From: Candidatus Latescibacterota bacterium
GTDB lineage: Bacteria > Latescibacterota > UBA2968 > UBA8231
Direction of reading: 5' to 3'
Assembly: GCA_022819745.1 (NCBI GenBank)
Contig: JAJEGS010000055.1
Span: 124,001 to 188,000 of the forward strand
Length of the DNA stretch: 64,000 nucleotides
Notes under the pieces: model-generated
Database searches by the model: none
What the model was told of the DNA's origin: nothing
What the model saw: only the letters and a program-made list of their open reading frames with translations
Shown: piece by piece, positions 7,633-15,781 of the stretch
Layout: every line of letters begins with the position of its first letter
Numbering within the stretch: position 1 is the stretch's first letter
Position numbers and translations under genes: made by a program

Positions 7633-8832
7633 GTGGCTGAGTTCTCAAACCCGTTTCGTCCAGGTGCCGGTCACCACCCGCCATATTTGGCCGGGAGACA
7701 TGAGGAGCGTGAAGAGTTTCGTCGCCTGCTCGGTCAAAATACGATTCTGGAAAACATGGTCCTGACAGGACTTCGAGGAGTAGGAAAGACGGTGCTCCTC
7801 GACTCGTTCAAGCCTCTGGCGATGAGCCGAGGATGGGTGTGGGTAGGGACCGATCTTTCCGAGTCCACAAGTATCAGCGAGCACAACATGGCTATCCGGC
7901 TTTGCACAGACCTATCTCCGGTCACCTCGAGCCTAGTCGTGGAAACCGAAGAGGTACGTCGCGTCGGATTTGTCGCTGACACAGACCAAGTCTCGCGAAC
8001 CCTTACCTACCAAGCCCTCATAGAGATCTACAACCACATCCCCGGTCTGTCGCTCGACAAGATCAAGGGGGTTCTGGAAATCGCGTGGCGTGCTCTATCG
8101 AAGGAGCAGAAAGTACGCGGGATCATATTTGCCTACGATGAGGCACAAAACCTCGCCGACCAGTCGGCAAAGGACCAGTTTCCTCTGTCTTTGCTACTCG
8201 ATTGCTTTCAGTCTCTGCAGAGAAAGGGCCTGCCTTTGATGCTAGTCTTGACCGGCCTTCCGACGTTGTTCCCCAAGCTGGTGGAAGCGCGGACGTTTTC
8301 CGAGAGAATGTTTAGAGTCGTGTTTCTGCAGAGTCTCAACGAATCAGAAAGCGAGGAGGCAATTCGGGAACCGGTAGAAGATGCTGAGTGCCCGGTGCGT
8401 CTTAGTGACGACTCCGTCAACACGATAATCAACATGTCCGGAGGCTATCCCTACTTCATCCAGTTCATCTGCAGGGAGGTGTACGACGCGTTCATTCCGA
8501 TGATCGATAAGGGGGAGAGCGCGTCGGTTCCCGCTGCGGAGATCAAACAGAAACTCGACACAGACTTCTTTGCCGGGCGATGGGCTCGTGCATCTGATCG
8601 GCAGAGGGCGTTGCTGTTCGTAATTTCTCGGCTTGAGAGTTGCGACGATGAGTTCACGGTCCAAGAAGTGGTCGAGGAATCCAAGCGGGCCTTGGACAAA
8701 CCGTTCAGCAGTAGCCATGTCAATCAGATGCTCGTCGCCCTTGCCTCCCAAGGACTGGTGTACAAGAATCGACATGGCAAGTATTCCTTCGCAGTGCCGC
8801 TATTGGGCCAATTCATCAGGCGACAGGAGTAA
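7633..8832 (+). CDS. AAA+ ATPase (archaeal ATPase/Orc1-like, STAND-type) with C-terminal winged helix
   Basis: A 399-residue cytoplasmic P-loop ATPase. Walker A is GLRGVGKT at 46-53, Walker B is IIFAYDEAQ with D169/E170, and a sensor-like LVLTGLPTL follows at about 210. The C-terminal 80 residues (RALLFVISRLES, FTVQEVVEES, VNQMLVALASQGLVYKNRHGKYSF) form a predicted winged helix-turn-helix. GTG start with an upstream GGAGG. Proteins like this occur scattered on mobile and defence islands and usually lack a known role. It reads divergently from the adjacent restriction-modification genes and follows an AT-rich palindrome, so it may belong to the same acquired island. Confidence 0.75.
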   Translation: MAEFSNPFRPGAGHHPPYLAGRHEEREEFRRLLGQNTILENMVLTGLRGVGKTVLLDSFKPLAMSRGWVWVGTDLSESTSISEHNMAIRLCTDLSPVTSSLVVETEEVRRVGFVADTDQVSRTLTYQALIEIYNHIPGLSLDKIKGVLEIAWRALSKEQKVRGIIFAYDEAQNLADQSAKDQFPLSLLLDCFQSLQRKGLPLMLVLTGLPTLFPKLVEARTFSERMFRVVFLQSLNESESEEAIREPVEDAECPVRLSDDSVNTIINMSGGYPYFIQFICREVYDAFIPMIDKGESASVPAAEIKQKLDTDFFAGRWARASDRQRALLFVISRLESCDDEFTVQEVVEESKRALDKPFSSSHVNQMLVALASQGLVYKNRHGKYSFAVPLLGQFIRRQE

Positions 8833-8859
8833 GGGTAGAACAGTAACATGCGCGGCCTG

Positions 8860-9420
8860 CTACTGTTTGCGCAGCGATTTCTTCAACAATCTGCCCCAGA
8901 TTTTGTCATAGGGATGGACGACCTGTACCCGCTCTTTTCCTCGATAGACAGATCGCCCCTCGTTTGCCCAGGCGAAGATTGACCCTTCCAGATTATAGAC
9001 CTCTGTATATCCCTTTTTCATTAGAAATTGGGCAAGTCCCGACGAGCGGTACCCCACGGAACAGTATAAAACGATACGCTGGTCCGATGATACTCCTTGG
9101 AGGGCTTTTAGGGCTTCCTCTTTCGATGGGGCTGGCTGGGCGTCCTGCAGATGGCTGACGGCGTACTCCTCGGGTTCTCGCACGTCGAGCAGCAGGAGAT
9201 TTTTCCGCTGCGGAGATTCGTCGAGCCAGACCTGTAGCGTATCAGTCGAGACTTGAGCGACTGTTGGAAATCTGACGCGGATCGCTTTTAGCGTCATGGA
9301 CCAGGACATGGTGTTATCCTCGCCTTCTTCTTGTGCCGACGCGGCGACGCCTGCACACATCGTTAGTCGTAGGGCAAACGCGAGAACTGTCTTAAATTGG
9401 TGGAGGTTGAGTCGGTGCAT
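8860..9420 (-). CDS. Exported rhodanese-domain protein
   Basis: About 186 residues from the ATG at 9420; the longer frame from a TTG at 9477 would bury the signal peptide. The N-terminus (LNLHQFKTVLAFALRLTMCAGVAASAQ region) is a Sec signal peptide with an AxA-type cleavage site. The rhodanese domain spans about residues 52-165, with LLLLDVREPEEY and the active-site loop around C120 (YCSVGYRSSG). Such single-domain proteins transfer sulfane sulfur, or act in periplasmic redox and sulfur handling. The gene is convergent with the ATPase gene, with a 27-base gap, and divergent from the 9529 operon. Substrate unknown. Confidence 0.8.
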   Translation of the reverse strand: MHRLNLHQFKTVLAFALRLTMCAGVAASAQEEGEDNTMSWSMTLKAIRVRFPTVAQVSTDTLQVWLDESPQRKNLLLLDVREPEEYAVSHLQDAQPAPSKEEALKALQGVSSDQRIVLYCSVGYRSSGLAQFLMKKGYTEVYNLEGSIFAWANEGRSVYRGKERVQVVHPYDKIWGRLLKKSLRKQ

Positions 9421-9528
9421 GAGGATGATCCAATCTGAGGGATAAATAATAGAAGAGGAGGAACCGATTCGATGCAAGACCCACGCATAACGTTCCTCAC
9501 TGGCCGATAATTTTAACAGGAGATGACC

Positions 9529-11088
9529 ATGACTCGTTTACAAGATGTCAATACCACGGATGTGCGCAGCGCCATTGAATTGGGTTGTCGCACCATGTCG
9601 AGCGTTTTCAATGCCGACGACAACGATATTCCCTTTTTTGGCTCGCGCGTGCGTCCCGAAGCTGAATTGCGCTTCAGTGCCGCGCACTCGGAGGCGCATG
9701 TGCCCGGTCGCCATCTCAATGCCTTGCTCAACGCCGAGGATGCGGTGGGCGTCGAAGTGGATGAAGCGGCTATTGAAAAACACGCGGCCGCGGCGTTCTA
9801 TTCGTACAGCGGACCCATCGCCATGCCGCTCAATCGGGCCGAGTTGGACGGTCCGCTGGTCCATTTCATCCCGCACAATATCCGCGAGGGTTTCCACGCG
9901 CTCTATCCGCTGGTGCAGTACCGCGACTCGGACCGGGCGCGACAGCTAGCTGAGGCCAGTATTGAGGCGTTTCGCCGCTATTGGAGCGCGGACGAGGGCT
10001 GGGATCGACCGGTGCTGCAGGGGTTGGGACTGGAGGCGTGGGAGAGTCTGTTCATACCGGGGGAAGCTCGGACCTTGGGGCCTTTGGTCAAGTACTATCG
10101 GGCTACGGGCTATGGGCCGGCGTTGGAGTTGGCTTTGGAATTGGCTGCGAAGATTACGGGTGAGTTTTTTACGGCGGACGGCGGGCACGACCGGGAGTTG
10201 CTGGGCGATCACACGCACTCGGTCACCTGCGTCATGTCGTCCTTGGCGCAGTTGGCCGATCTGACGGGCGACGCGGTGCTGCTGCTGCGCGTCAAGGCTT
10301 TTTACGATAATGGCCTGTGGGCCATGCGCGACCCGTTGGGTTGGGTCGTCGAAAGTACTCATCCCGATGCGCCGCCCGACCGCGGCGAGGTCAACAATAC
10401 CGGAGACATCGTCGAGACCGCCCTGATCTTGGGGCGCTGGGGCTGGAGCGAGTACTTCCAAGATGCCGAGCGCATTGTGCGGGGGCATATGCTGCCGTCG
10501 CAACTGCGCGATATTTCCTTCATTGACGAACCGGCTAACCCCGAGGGCGTGGACGGCTTGCGCGACATGGCCCAGCGGCACCAGGGAGCCTTTGGTTTTC
10601 CAGCGCCGTACGGCCACGAGCCGGTGGAGGCCGAGACTGTTGGCTTCAATATGGATATTGTCGGCGGGGCGGTGGCGTCTTTGTGCGAGGTGTACCGGGA
10701 GATGGTGCGCAGCGGCCCGGCGGGGCACCGGGTCAATTTGCTCTTTGACCACGAAACCGAGGCCGTGCGCGTCGAATCTCCTTATACGCATGATGTCCTG
10801 CGCGTCGAGGTTAAGCAGCCGGGGCCGTTGTGGGTACGCCTGCCCGGCTGGGTCGCGCCGTCTGATTTAGCGGTTAAAGGGGCCGCACCGCCGCGCATAG
10901 ACAGCGGGTTCCTGTTCTTTGCCCAACCTCCTTTGAACACTCCTATAGAGATCCGCTTTGCTTTGGCTGAAGAAGAGTTGGTCCTGCAGCATCGAACTCG
11001 TTCCATCCGCGTCCGGCTGCACGGCGACGAGGTAGTGGCGGTGGATAACTTCGGCGCTGATCTGACCTTTTTCCCGTCGTTTGCTTAA
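9529..11088 (+). CDS. Predicted alpha/alpha-toroid protein, paralog 1 (GH127-like, uncertain)
   Basis: About 519 residues, no signal peptide. I take the ATG at 9529 (AGGAG, 6-base spacing) because it aligns with the start of the paralog at 13047 (MTRLQDVNTTDV against MVQLRDVNTTDI). Helical repeats such as NIREGFHALYPLVQY, RARQLAEASIEAFRRYW, GPLVKYYRATGYGPALELALELA and NNTGDIVETALILGRWG suggest a six-hairpin alpha/alpha toroid like those of GH127/GH105-type glycosidases. A beta-sandwich tail follows (VRLPGW, VDNFGADLTFFPS). No catalytic residues could be assigned. First gene of an operon with an isomerase, an acetyltransferase and its own paralog. Confidence 0.55.
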   Translation: MTRLQDVNTTDVRSAIELGCRTMSSVFNADDNDIPFFGSRVRPEAELRFSAAHSEAHVPGRHLNALLNAEDAVGVEVDEAAIEKHAAAAFYSYSGPIAMPLNRAELDGPLVHFIPHNIREGFHALYPLVQYRDSDRARQLAEASIEAFRRYWSADEGWDRPVLQGLGLEAWESLFIPGEARTLGPLVKYYRATGYGPALELALELAAKITGEFFTADGGHDRELLGDHTHSVTCVMSSLAQLADLTGDAVLLLRVKAFYDNGLWAMRDPLGWVVESTHPDAPPDRGEVNNTGDIVETALILGRWGWSEYFQDAERIVRGHMLPSQLRDISFIDEPANPEGVDGLRDMAQRHQGAFGFPAPYGHEPVEAETVGFNMDIVGGAVASLCEVYREMVRSGPAGHRVNLLFDHETEAVRVESPYTHDVLRVEVKQPGPLWVRLPGWVAPSDLAVKGAAPPRIDSGFLFFAQPPLNTPIEIRFALAEEELVLQHRTRSIRVRLHGDEVVAVDNFGADLTFFPSFA

Positions 11089-11095
11089 AAGCAAC

Positions 11096-11130
11096 GTATC
11101 CGCAGATAGACGCAGATAGACGCAGATACC
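11096..11130. repeat. Short repeated 'cgcagatagacg' cluster
   Basis: Three near-perfect tandem copies of a 12-base unit (cgcagatagacg) just after the toroid gene stop. The reverse complement resembles 2302-2334 in the intergenic element at 2261-2370. This looks like a dispersed intergenic repeat; it separates the toroid gene from the isomerase gene by 130 bases. Confidence 0.6.
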
Positions 11131-11218
11131 GGCCCCTACGCGGTTTGGTTTCCGTGGATACGGGCGATATATTAGCGGCCCCTATCGCAGCAGTACAATC
11201 ACTCCAAGGAGGGTGAAC

Positions 11219-12073
11219 ATGGCGAAAATCAAGCGTCCTAAAATCTATCATATGTGCTCCCTCGGTTCCCTGATGGGATACGGCGGCAAGAAGGGCGAGT
11301 GGAGCGCGGCCAAAAAGCTCAAAAAAATAAAAAAGGCTGGCTTCGACGGCTTTGTGGGGCGGGTCTTCATGGTGACCCCGGACGAGGTCGCTGCCTCGGG
11401 GTTGGTCTTTGCCTGTACCACTGACTTGGGCGGCATCCGCGAGATCAGGCCCAAGTTGCGCGAGATTAAGGCGGCGGGAGCGCGCTGCGTCAACGTGCAA
11501 ATGCTCGACCACGACACGCTCACCGAGCGGGCCGTGGAAGTGGCGCGGCGTTTGATGGATGCGGCCGAAGACTTGGAGATGGACGTGGCCGTGGAGATGC
11601 ACCGAGATACTTGCACGGAAACGCCGGAGAAAACCTATGCCTTGGCCGCTGGTTACGAGAAGGCGGAGAAGAAGCCGCTAAAAATGACGTGGGACTTTTC
11701 CCATCCGGCGGTGATTAAGCATTTGTCGCCACCCTACTGGGAGCGCTTGGCCGAGCGAGTCGATCTGATCCAGTTGGCGCAGCAGTTTCACTTCAGGCCC
11801 TTCAATGGGCACCACGCCATGATTCCGGCTATTGACCACAGGGGCAAGATTATTCCCGAATTTGTCGATTGGCTGGAATTTGCCGAGCAGGTTATGGCCT
11901 GCTGGCTGGAAGCGGCCGAGCCGGGCCGGGAAATGTTCGCCTGTCCCGAGCAGATTGCCGGCGGCTACCATCTGTCGGTTTTCCCCGACCGCTGGAAGGA
12001 CGTGCAGGTGGTGCGCCGCGAGTTGGACAGGGTGTGGAAGAGGCAATTGAAGAAGTGGAAGGCTCCGGCTTAA
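11219..12073 (+). CDS. Sugar phosphate isomerase/epimerase-like TIM barrel
   Basis: About 284 residues. The ATG at 11219 follows AAGGAGG with a 5-base spacing; a GTG at 11213 lies inside that site. Features of the xylose isomerase-like AP-endonuclease-2 superfamily are present: KKIKKAGFDGFVGRV near the start, ARCVNVQML in the middle, AVEMHRDTCTETPEKT (metal-ligand Glu/His region) and MTWDFSHPAVIKHL (Asp-x-x-His). These enzymes isomerise or epimerise sugars or inositols in the cytoplasm, using a divalent metal; the substrate is unknown. It lies between the two toroid genes in the same direction; the acetyltransferase follows after 4 bases. Confidence 0.75.
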   Translation: MAKIKRPKIYHMCSLGSLMGYGGKKGEWSAAKKLKKIKKAGFDGFVGRVFMVTPDEVAASGLVFACTTDLGGIREIRPKLREIKAAGARCVNVQMLDHDTLTERAVEVARRLMDAAEDLEMDVAVEMHRDTCTETPEKTYALAAGYEKAEKKPLKMTWDFSHPAVIKHLSPPYWERLAERVDLIQLAQQFHFRPFNGHHAMIPAIDHRGKIIPEFVDWLEFAEQVMACWLEAAEPGREMFACPEQIAGGYHLSVFPDRWKDVQVVRRELDRVWKRQLKKWKAPA

Positions 12074-12077
12074 CCCC

Positions 12078-13037
12078 GTGCAGATAAGCGTCGAAACGCC
12101 TCCTCTGGACGCCGGCCTGACCGGGGAGTTGATCGACTTTTGGGATGGGATTTTCGGGGATGGTTACCAAGCCGATCGCCCTGCGTACGCCGGTGACGAA
12201 CGCGACTTTAACCGCGATACGTTCTATCTCTTGGAGCAGGGGGGACGCACAGTCGGCAGCAGCCATTTGACCACGGCGGCGGGCAACCCAGAACTGAGTG
12301 GTTTGGGCGAGGTGGCGACCGCGCCGCAATGTCGCGGCCAGGGTATTGCCAGCCGCTTGTGCCGGGCGGCGCGCGACGACTTTTTGGCTGCGGGGGGACA
12401 GGCTCTGTTCTTGGGCACGGTTAACCCGGTCGCGGCTCGCATTTACCACCGCTTGGGTTGGCGCAAGATGTCCGGTTCTACTATCTGGGCTTTAATCGCC
12501 AGCGGAGAATCGCCAGAGTCTTTTCTGGTGGATTACTTTAGGGCTAGTGATGTGGTTGGGATTGAGCCGGGGTCGCCAGCTCAGCGCGTGCCCATGATCC
12601 CCTTGATCGTCACGCCGCACGATTGGTGGGTGCTCGACGCCAACGTCGCATTGTACTCGACCCGCTACATCGAACAGAATTCCTGTATGGGGCTGTACCC
12701 GCGCTATGCCAAGCTAGTTGAACAAGGCGCTGGCGCTTGGTTTGCCGCCCGCACCCGAGATGGGCGATTGGTGGGTTTGGCTAGTGCGCGGCCCGACGAG
12801 GAGGGCGCTTGTCAGGTGGATGGTTTCGTCCACGGTCGTTACGGAGGGGTTTGGGCCGATGTGATGCGGGCGGTCATCGACTGGGCCGGGGAGCGTTGTT
12901 GGGTGCGGCTCTGCGTCGAGGACGAAGAGAAAGGCGCTTGGTTGAAAGACTTGGGTTTTGTGGATGGGGGGCCGAGCGAGCCGTTTGTCATGGGGGATCG
13001 GACCGTCGAGGCCGTGCGTTTGGTCATCGGTACTTGA
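12078..13037 (+). CDS. GNAT-family acetyltransferase
   Basis: A 319-residue protein starting at a GTG 4 bases after the isomerase stop, hence translationally coupled. The acetyl-CoA binding motif A is clear: GLGEVATAPQCRGQGIASRLCRAA (about residues 74-97), followed by the GTVNPVAARIYHRLGW motif B. The C-terminal 150 residues are a second, weaker GNAT-like half (GLASARPDEEG, WADVMRAVIDW, VRLCVEDEEKGAWLKDLGF), so it may be a duplicated-GNAT protein. Substrate unknown. Position inside a putative sugar operon suggests acetylation of an amino or sugar compound, but this is inference. Confidence 0.75.
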   Translation: MQISVETPPLDAGLTGELIDFWDGIFGDGYQADRPAYAGDERDFNRDTFYLLEQGGRTVGSSHLTTAAGNPELSGLGEVATAPQCRGQGIASRLCRAARDDFLAAGGQALFLGTVNPVAARIYHRLGWRKMSGSTIWALIASGESPESFLVDYFRASDVVGIEPGSPAQRVPMIPLIVTPHDWWVLDANVALYSTRYIEQNSCMGLYPRYAKLVEQGAGAWFAARTRDGRLVGLASARPDEEGACQVDGFVHGRYGGVWADVMRAVIDWAGERCWVRLCVEDEEKGAWLKDLGFVDGGPSEPFVMGDRTVEAVRLVIGT

Positions 13038-13046
13038 GGAAAGGCC

Positions 13047-14630
13047 ATGGTACAACTGCGCGACGTAAACACCACTGATATCGGCGACGCCATTCGATTG
13101 GGTTGTCAGGCCATGAGCCGGGCTTTCAACGCCGATGACGCCGATATACCCTACGGCGGAGCGCAGGTGCGGCCCGAAGCCTTCTTGGGCGGCAGCATGG
13201 AAGGGCACATGCCGGGCCGCCTCTTGAACGCTATGCTGGCGGCGGAAGACGCTATGGGCTTGGACCTGGACGAAGAAGTGATCGACAAGCACGCCCGCGC
13301 GGCCTTTTTCTCCTACAGCCGGGCACCGCTGCCCTTGCAGCGCATCGGCCAGCACCTCAATGGCGAGGGCGATCCCATTGAACTGCAAGAGCACAATTTG
13401 CGCGAGGGATTTCACGCTCTATACGCGTTGACAGCCTTCCGCAAGTCCGATCGGGCTATGGAATTGGCCGCGGCCAGCATTGATTTGCTATTCGATTATT
13501 GGGTGCCCAAAAAGCAGTGGGATCGCGTCCGTCTCGAACGCGACACGCCAGTGCGCCTTCGCGATTCCGGCGAGAGGACCTTTATCCAAGGGCCGGCGCG
13601 CGCCGTTGGGCCGCTGGTCAAATTGTACCAAGCCACTGGGTACCAACCGGCCTTGGATTTGGCTACCGTGCTCAAGGACAAGGCCGTGCGCGAATTCTTT
13701 CTCGACGACGGCTCCTTTGCCACTGAGCGCTTTGGCTCGCATGTGCATTCGACGACCTGCGCGATGTCGTCGTTGGCGCAGCTAGCCGAATGCACGGGGG
13801 ACGCCGGGCTGATGGAGCGGGTCAAGCGGTTCTACGATAACGGCCTGTGGGATTTGCGCGATCAGATCGGCTGGTCCATTGAGGTGTCGAGCCGGCCTAC
13901 GCTCTGTCGCCGGGGCGAGGCCAACAATACCGGAGATATTGTCGAGACCGCGCTCATCTTGGGGCGCTGGGGTTATCCCGAGTACTACGCCGATGCCGAG
14001 CGCATATTGCGCAGCCACTTGCTGCCGTCGCAATTGCGCGATGTCTCGTTTATCGTCGAGCCGGATAATCCCGAGGGGGTGGACGGCAAGCGCGAGGTGG
14101 CGCACAGGTTGCGCGGCGGCTTTGGTTTTCCGGCTCCCCACGGGCACGAGCCGCTGGGCATCTGGCAGTCGAACAAGCCGCGCATTGGCTTTAATATCGA
14201 TATCGTCGGTGGGTCCGTAGGCTCGCTGGCTGCGGCGTACAAGGCCGTGGTGCGCAGCGATGGAGCGGGGCATTGGGTGGATATGCTGTTCGACTGCGAG
14301 ACCGATGCCCTCGCAGTGCAGTCGCCTTATACGCATCCGCGTCTAGCGGTCAAAGTCAAGCAGCCGGGAGCACTGCACGTGCGTCTGCCGCCTTGGCTCG
14401 CTGGCGACCAATTCAACGTAGAGGGTGCCGAACATCCGGTCTTGCGCGACGGCTATGCGGTGATCGAGCATCCGCCCGTAGGACGCTGGATCGGCTTTGC
14501 GTTTGACTTACCCGTCCATGAGACGACCCTGACTTGGCGGGACAGCGCCATCCGCGCGCGGCTGCGCGGCGACGAAGTGGTGGCGATGGATAACTTCGGC
14601 ACGGATCTGACCTTTTTTCCCGCCGTTTGA
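13047..14630 (+). CDS. Predicted alpha/alpha-toroid protein, paralog 2
   Basis: A 527-residue paralog of the 9529 protein, alignable from end to end (shared NLREGFHALYALTAF, GPLVKLYQATGYQPAL, NNTGDIVETALILGRWG, LPSQLRDVSFI, VVAMDNFGTDLTFFP). It differs by an insertion around residues 165-180 and a longer IWQSNKPR loop. No signal peptide. It starts 9 bases after the acetyltransferase stop, with GAGGAAAGG as ribosome binding site, and is the last gene of the operon. Function unassigned; the two paralogs may act on related glycans or form a heteromer. Codons for residues about 426-454 are duplicated at 15681-15768. Confidence 0.55.
   Translation: MVQLRDVNTTDIGDAIRLGCQAMSRAFNADDADIPYGGAQVRPEAFLGGSMEGHMPGRLLNAMLAAEDAMGLDLDEEVIDKHARAAFFSYSRAPLPLQRIGQHLNGEGDPIELQEHNLREGFHALYALTAFRKSDRAMELAAASIDLLFDYWVPKKQWDRVRLERDTPVRLRDSGERTFIQGPARAVGPLVKLYQATGYQPALDLATVLKDKAVREFFLDDGSFATERFGSHVHSTTCAMSSLAQLAECTGDAGLMERVKRFYDNGLWDLRDQIGWSIEVSSRPTLCRRGEANNTGDIVETALILGRWGYPEYYADAERILRSHLLPSQLRDVSFIVEPDNPEGVDGKREVAHRLRGGFGFPAPHGHEPLGIWQSNKPRIGFNIDIVGGSVGSLAAAYKAVVRSDGAGHWVDMLFDCETDALAVQSPYTHPRLAVKVKQPGALHVRLPPWLAGDQFNVEGAEHPVLRDGYAVIEHPPVGRWIGFAFDLPVHETTLTWRDSAIRARLRGDEVVAMDNFGTDLTFFPAV
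14322..14409. repeat. Left direct repeat near the Panacea TA pair
   Basis: An internal 88-base segment of the toroid gene that is repeated in the same orientation at 15681-15768, beyond the TA pair. Ten mismatches and no gap by hand alignment (about 89 percent identity). Confidence 0.85.
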
Positions 14631-14743
14631 TTGAGCGGGGGAATAGTATCCCTCGCAGGAAGGATACCTAGGAGGAAGGTCTCTAGCGGATTTTGACAAA
14701 GAGCGTGCCGCTACAATACATTCAAGGACTAGGAGAGAAAATC

Positions 14744-15304
14744 ATGTTTGACGAAAAAAAGGCCACTGCACTAGTGGCTCGCATTCTATCGTTGGCCGGC
14801 GGCTCATTGGAGTATATCAAAGTGCTCAAACTGGTATATCTGGCTGACCGGGAATCACTGAATGAGCAAGGACGTAGCATCTCTACTGATAGTTGGGTAT
14901 CAATGAAGTTTGGACCCGTTCCTAGCAACACGTATCGCTTGATGCACCAAGAAGACGATCCGAAAAATCACCCTGTATGGAGGCAACATATTGAGAGCTT
15001 GGCCGACTACAAAATAGGATTCAAAAGCGACCCCGGCATAGGGTGTATGTCCGAATCGGAATTAGAAATTATCCAGCACATCTGGGAAAACTACGGACGC
15101 TTAGACATTTGGGGACCTGATGGACTCATTGCATATACACACAGCCTCCCCGAATGGGAACGGCCAGACCCAGAGGGCCTCGTCCAAGCGACATCTATTT
15201 CTCTTGAAAACATCCTCCATGCACTAGGCAAGAGCAAGGAGGAGATCGACGAAATCATGGACTTAGAAAGGACGAGTGAGTGGCTAGAAAAAGTGCTGGC
15301 ATGA
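14744..15304 (+). CDS. Panacea-domain (SocA-like, DUF4065) antitoxin
   Basis: About 186 residues from the ATG at 14744, which follows AGGAGAG; the frame is open further up but has no good start. The first 100 residues match the Panacea/SocA domain: KATALVARILSL, GGSLEYIKVLKLVYLADRESL, and KFGPVPSNTYRLM are its hallmark motifs. The domain acts as an antitoxin that neutralises very different toxins, and in Caulobacter SocA is also a protease adaptor. The toxin partner overlaps its stop codon by 4 bases (ATGA). The region is lower in GC than the flanking operon. Confidence 0.85.
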   Translation: MFDEKKATALVARILSLAGGSLEYIKVLKLVYLADRESLNEQGRSISTDSWVSMKFGPVPSNTYRLMHQEDDPKNHPVWRQHIESLADYKIGFKSDPGIGCMSESELEIIQHIWENYGRLDIWGPDGLIAYTHSLPEWERPDPEGLVQATSISLENILHALGKSKEEIDEIMDLERTSEWLEKVLA

Positions 15305-15666
15305 TACACCGTCCCATTCTTCGCGCTGGACATATTCTCAAGTCAAACCACCATCCATACCACCCCTTCATAATCCTCTCCAGTCCCAATAAAGATAACG
15401 AAGTCCTTTTTGTTATGTGCTCAGATGCTAGGAAGAATGTAGGGCAAGATGTTCGCCTACACCTAGGAGATCATCCTTTTATAAGCAAGGAGACGGCCTT
15501 AATTCTTAGAAGGACGATTCGAGCGGACATCGAAAAAATTGCCAGCAGAATTCCAAGCGATTTCGCAGTGATAGGCTCTCTGAGCGAGGAAGTTCTCCGT
15601 CGCCTCCAAAACGAGGCCAAAGCTTCGAGAAATCTAACGACTGACTTCAAGGAAGATCTGCCGTAG
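15301..15666 (+). CDS. Putative toxin partner of the Panacea antitoxin
   Basis: About 121 residues from the ATG at 15301, whose A lies inside the antitoxin's last codon (ATGA overlap). I do not recognise the family. The first 50 residues (HRPILRAGHILKS, HPFIILSSP, EVLFVMCSD) are beta-rich and superficially resemble the N-terminal strand pattern of MazF/PemK-like small barrels. The second half (ETALILRRTIRADIEKI, EEVLRRLQNEAKA) is helical. No signal peptide or membrane segment. The toxin role is inferred from position and coupling, since Panacea antitoxins are paired with many unrelated toxins. Confidence 0.6.
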   Translation: MIHRPILRAGHILKSNHHPYHPFIILSSPNKDNEVLFVMCSDARKNVGQDVRLHLGDHPFISKETALILRRTIRADIEKIASRIPSDFAVIGSLSEEVLRRLQNEAKASRNLTTDFKEDLP

Positions 15667-15680
15667 TCGGTTTTGCACCT

Positions 15681-15768
15681 TCGCCCTACACGCATCCACG
15701 CCTAGCGGTCAAAGTCGAGCAGCCGGGAGCACTGCATGTGCGCCTACCGCCTTAGCTCGATGGCGACC
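15681..15768 (+). pseudogene. Fragment of a third toroid paralog
   Basis: Eighty-eight bases aligning without gap to 14322-14409 in the toroid gene. Seven of the ten differences are synonymous, two change the residue, and one turns a conserved Trp (PPW) into a TAG stop. That pattern says the copy evolved under coding constraint before it decayed. The rest of the gene is absent; the next gene (minus strand) ends 14 bases on. Confidence 0.8.
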
Positions 15769-15781
15769 GCGATGGGCCAAC

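Noticed and set aside
9946..10791. Long antisense frame (281 codons) opposite the toroid gene
   Set aside because: Low-complexity His/Arg/Gln-rich translation without family features, no ribosome binding site; it is a GC-skew shadow of the sense gene. The same holds for 19725-20495 minus, 12714-13415 minus and 2407-2985 plus.
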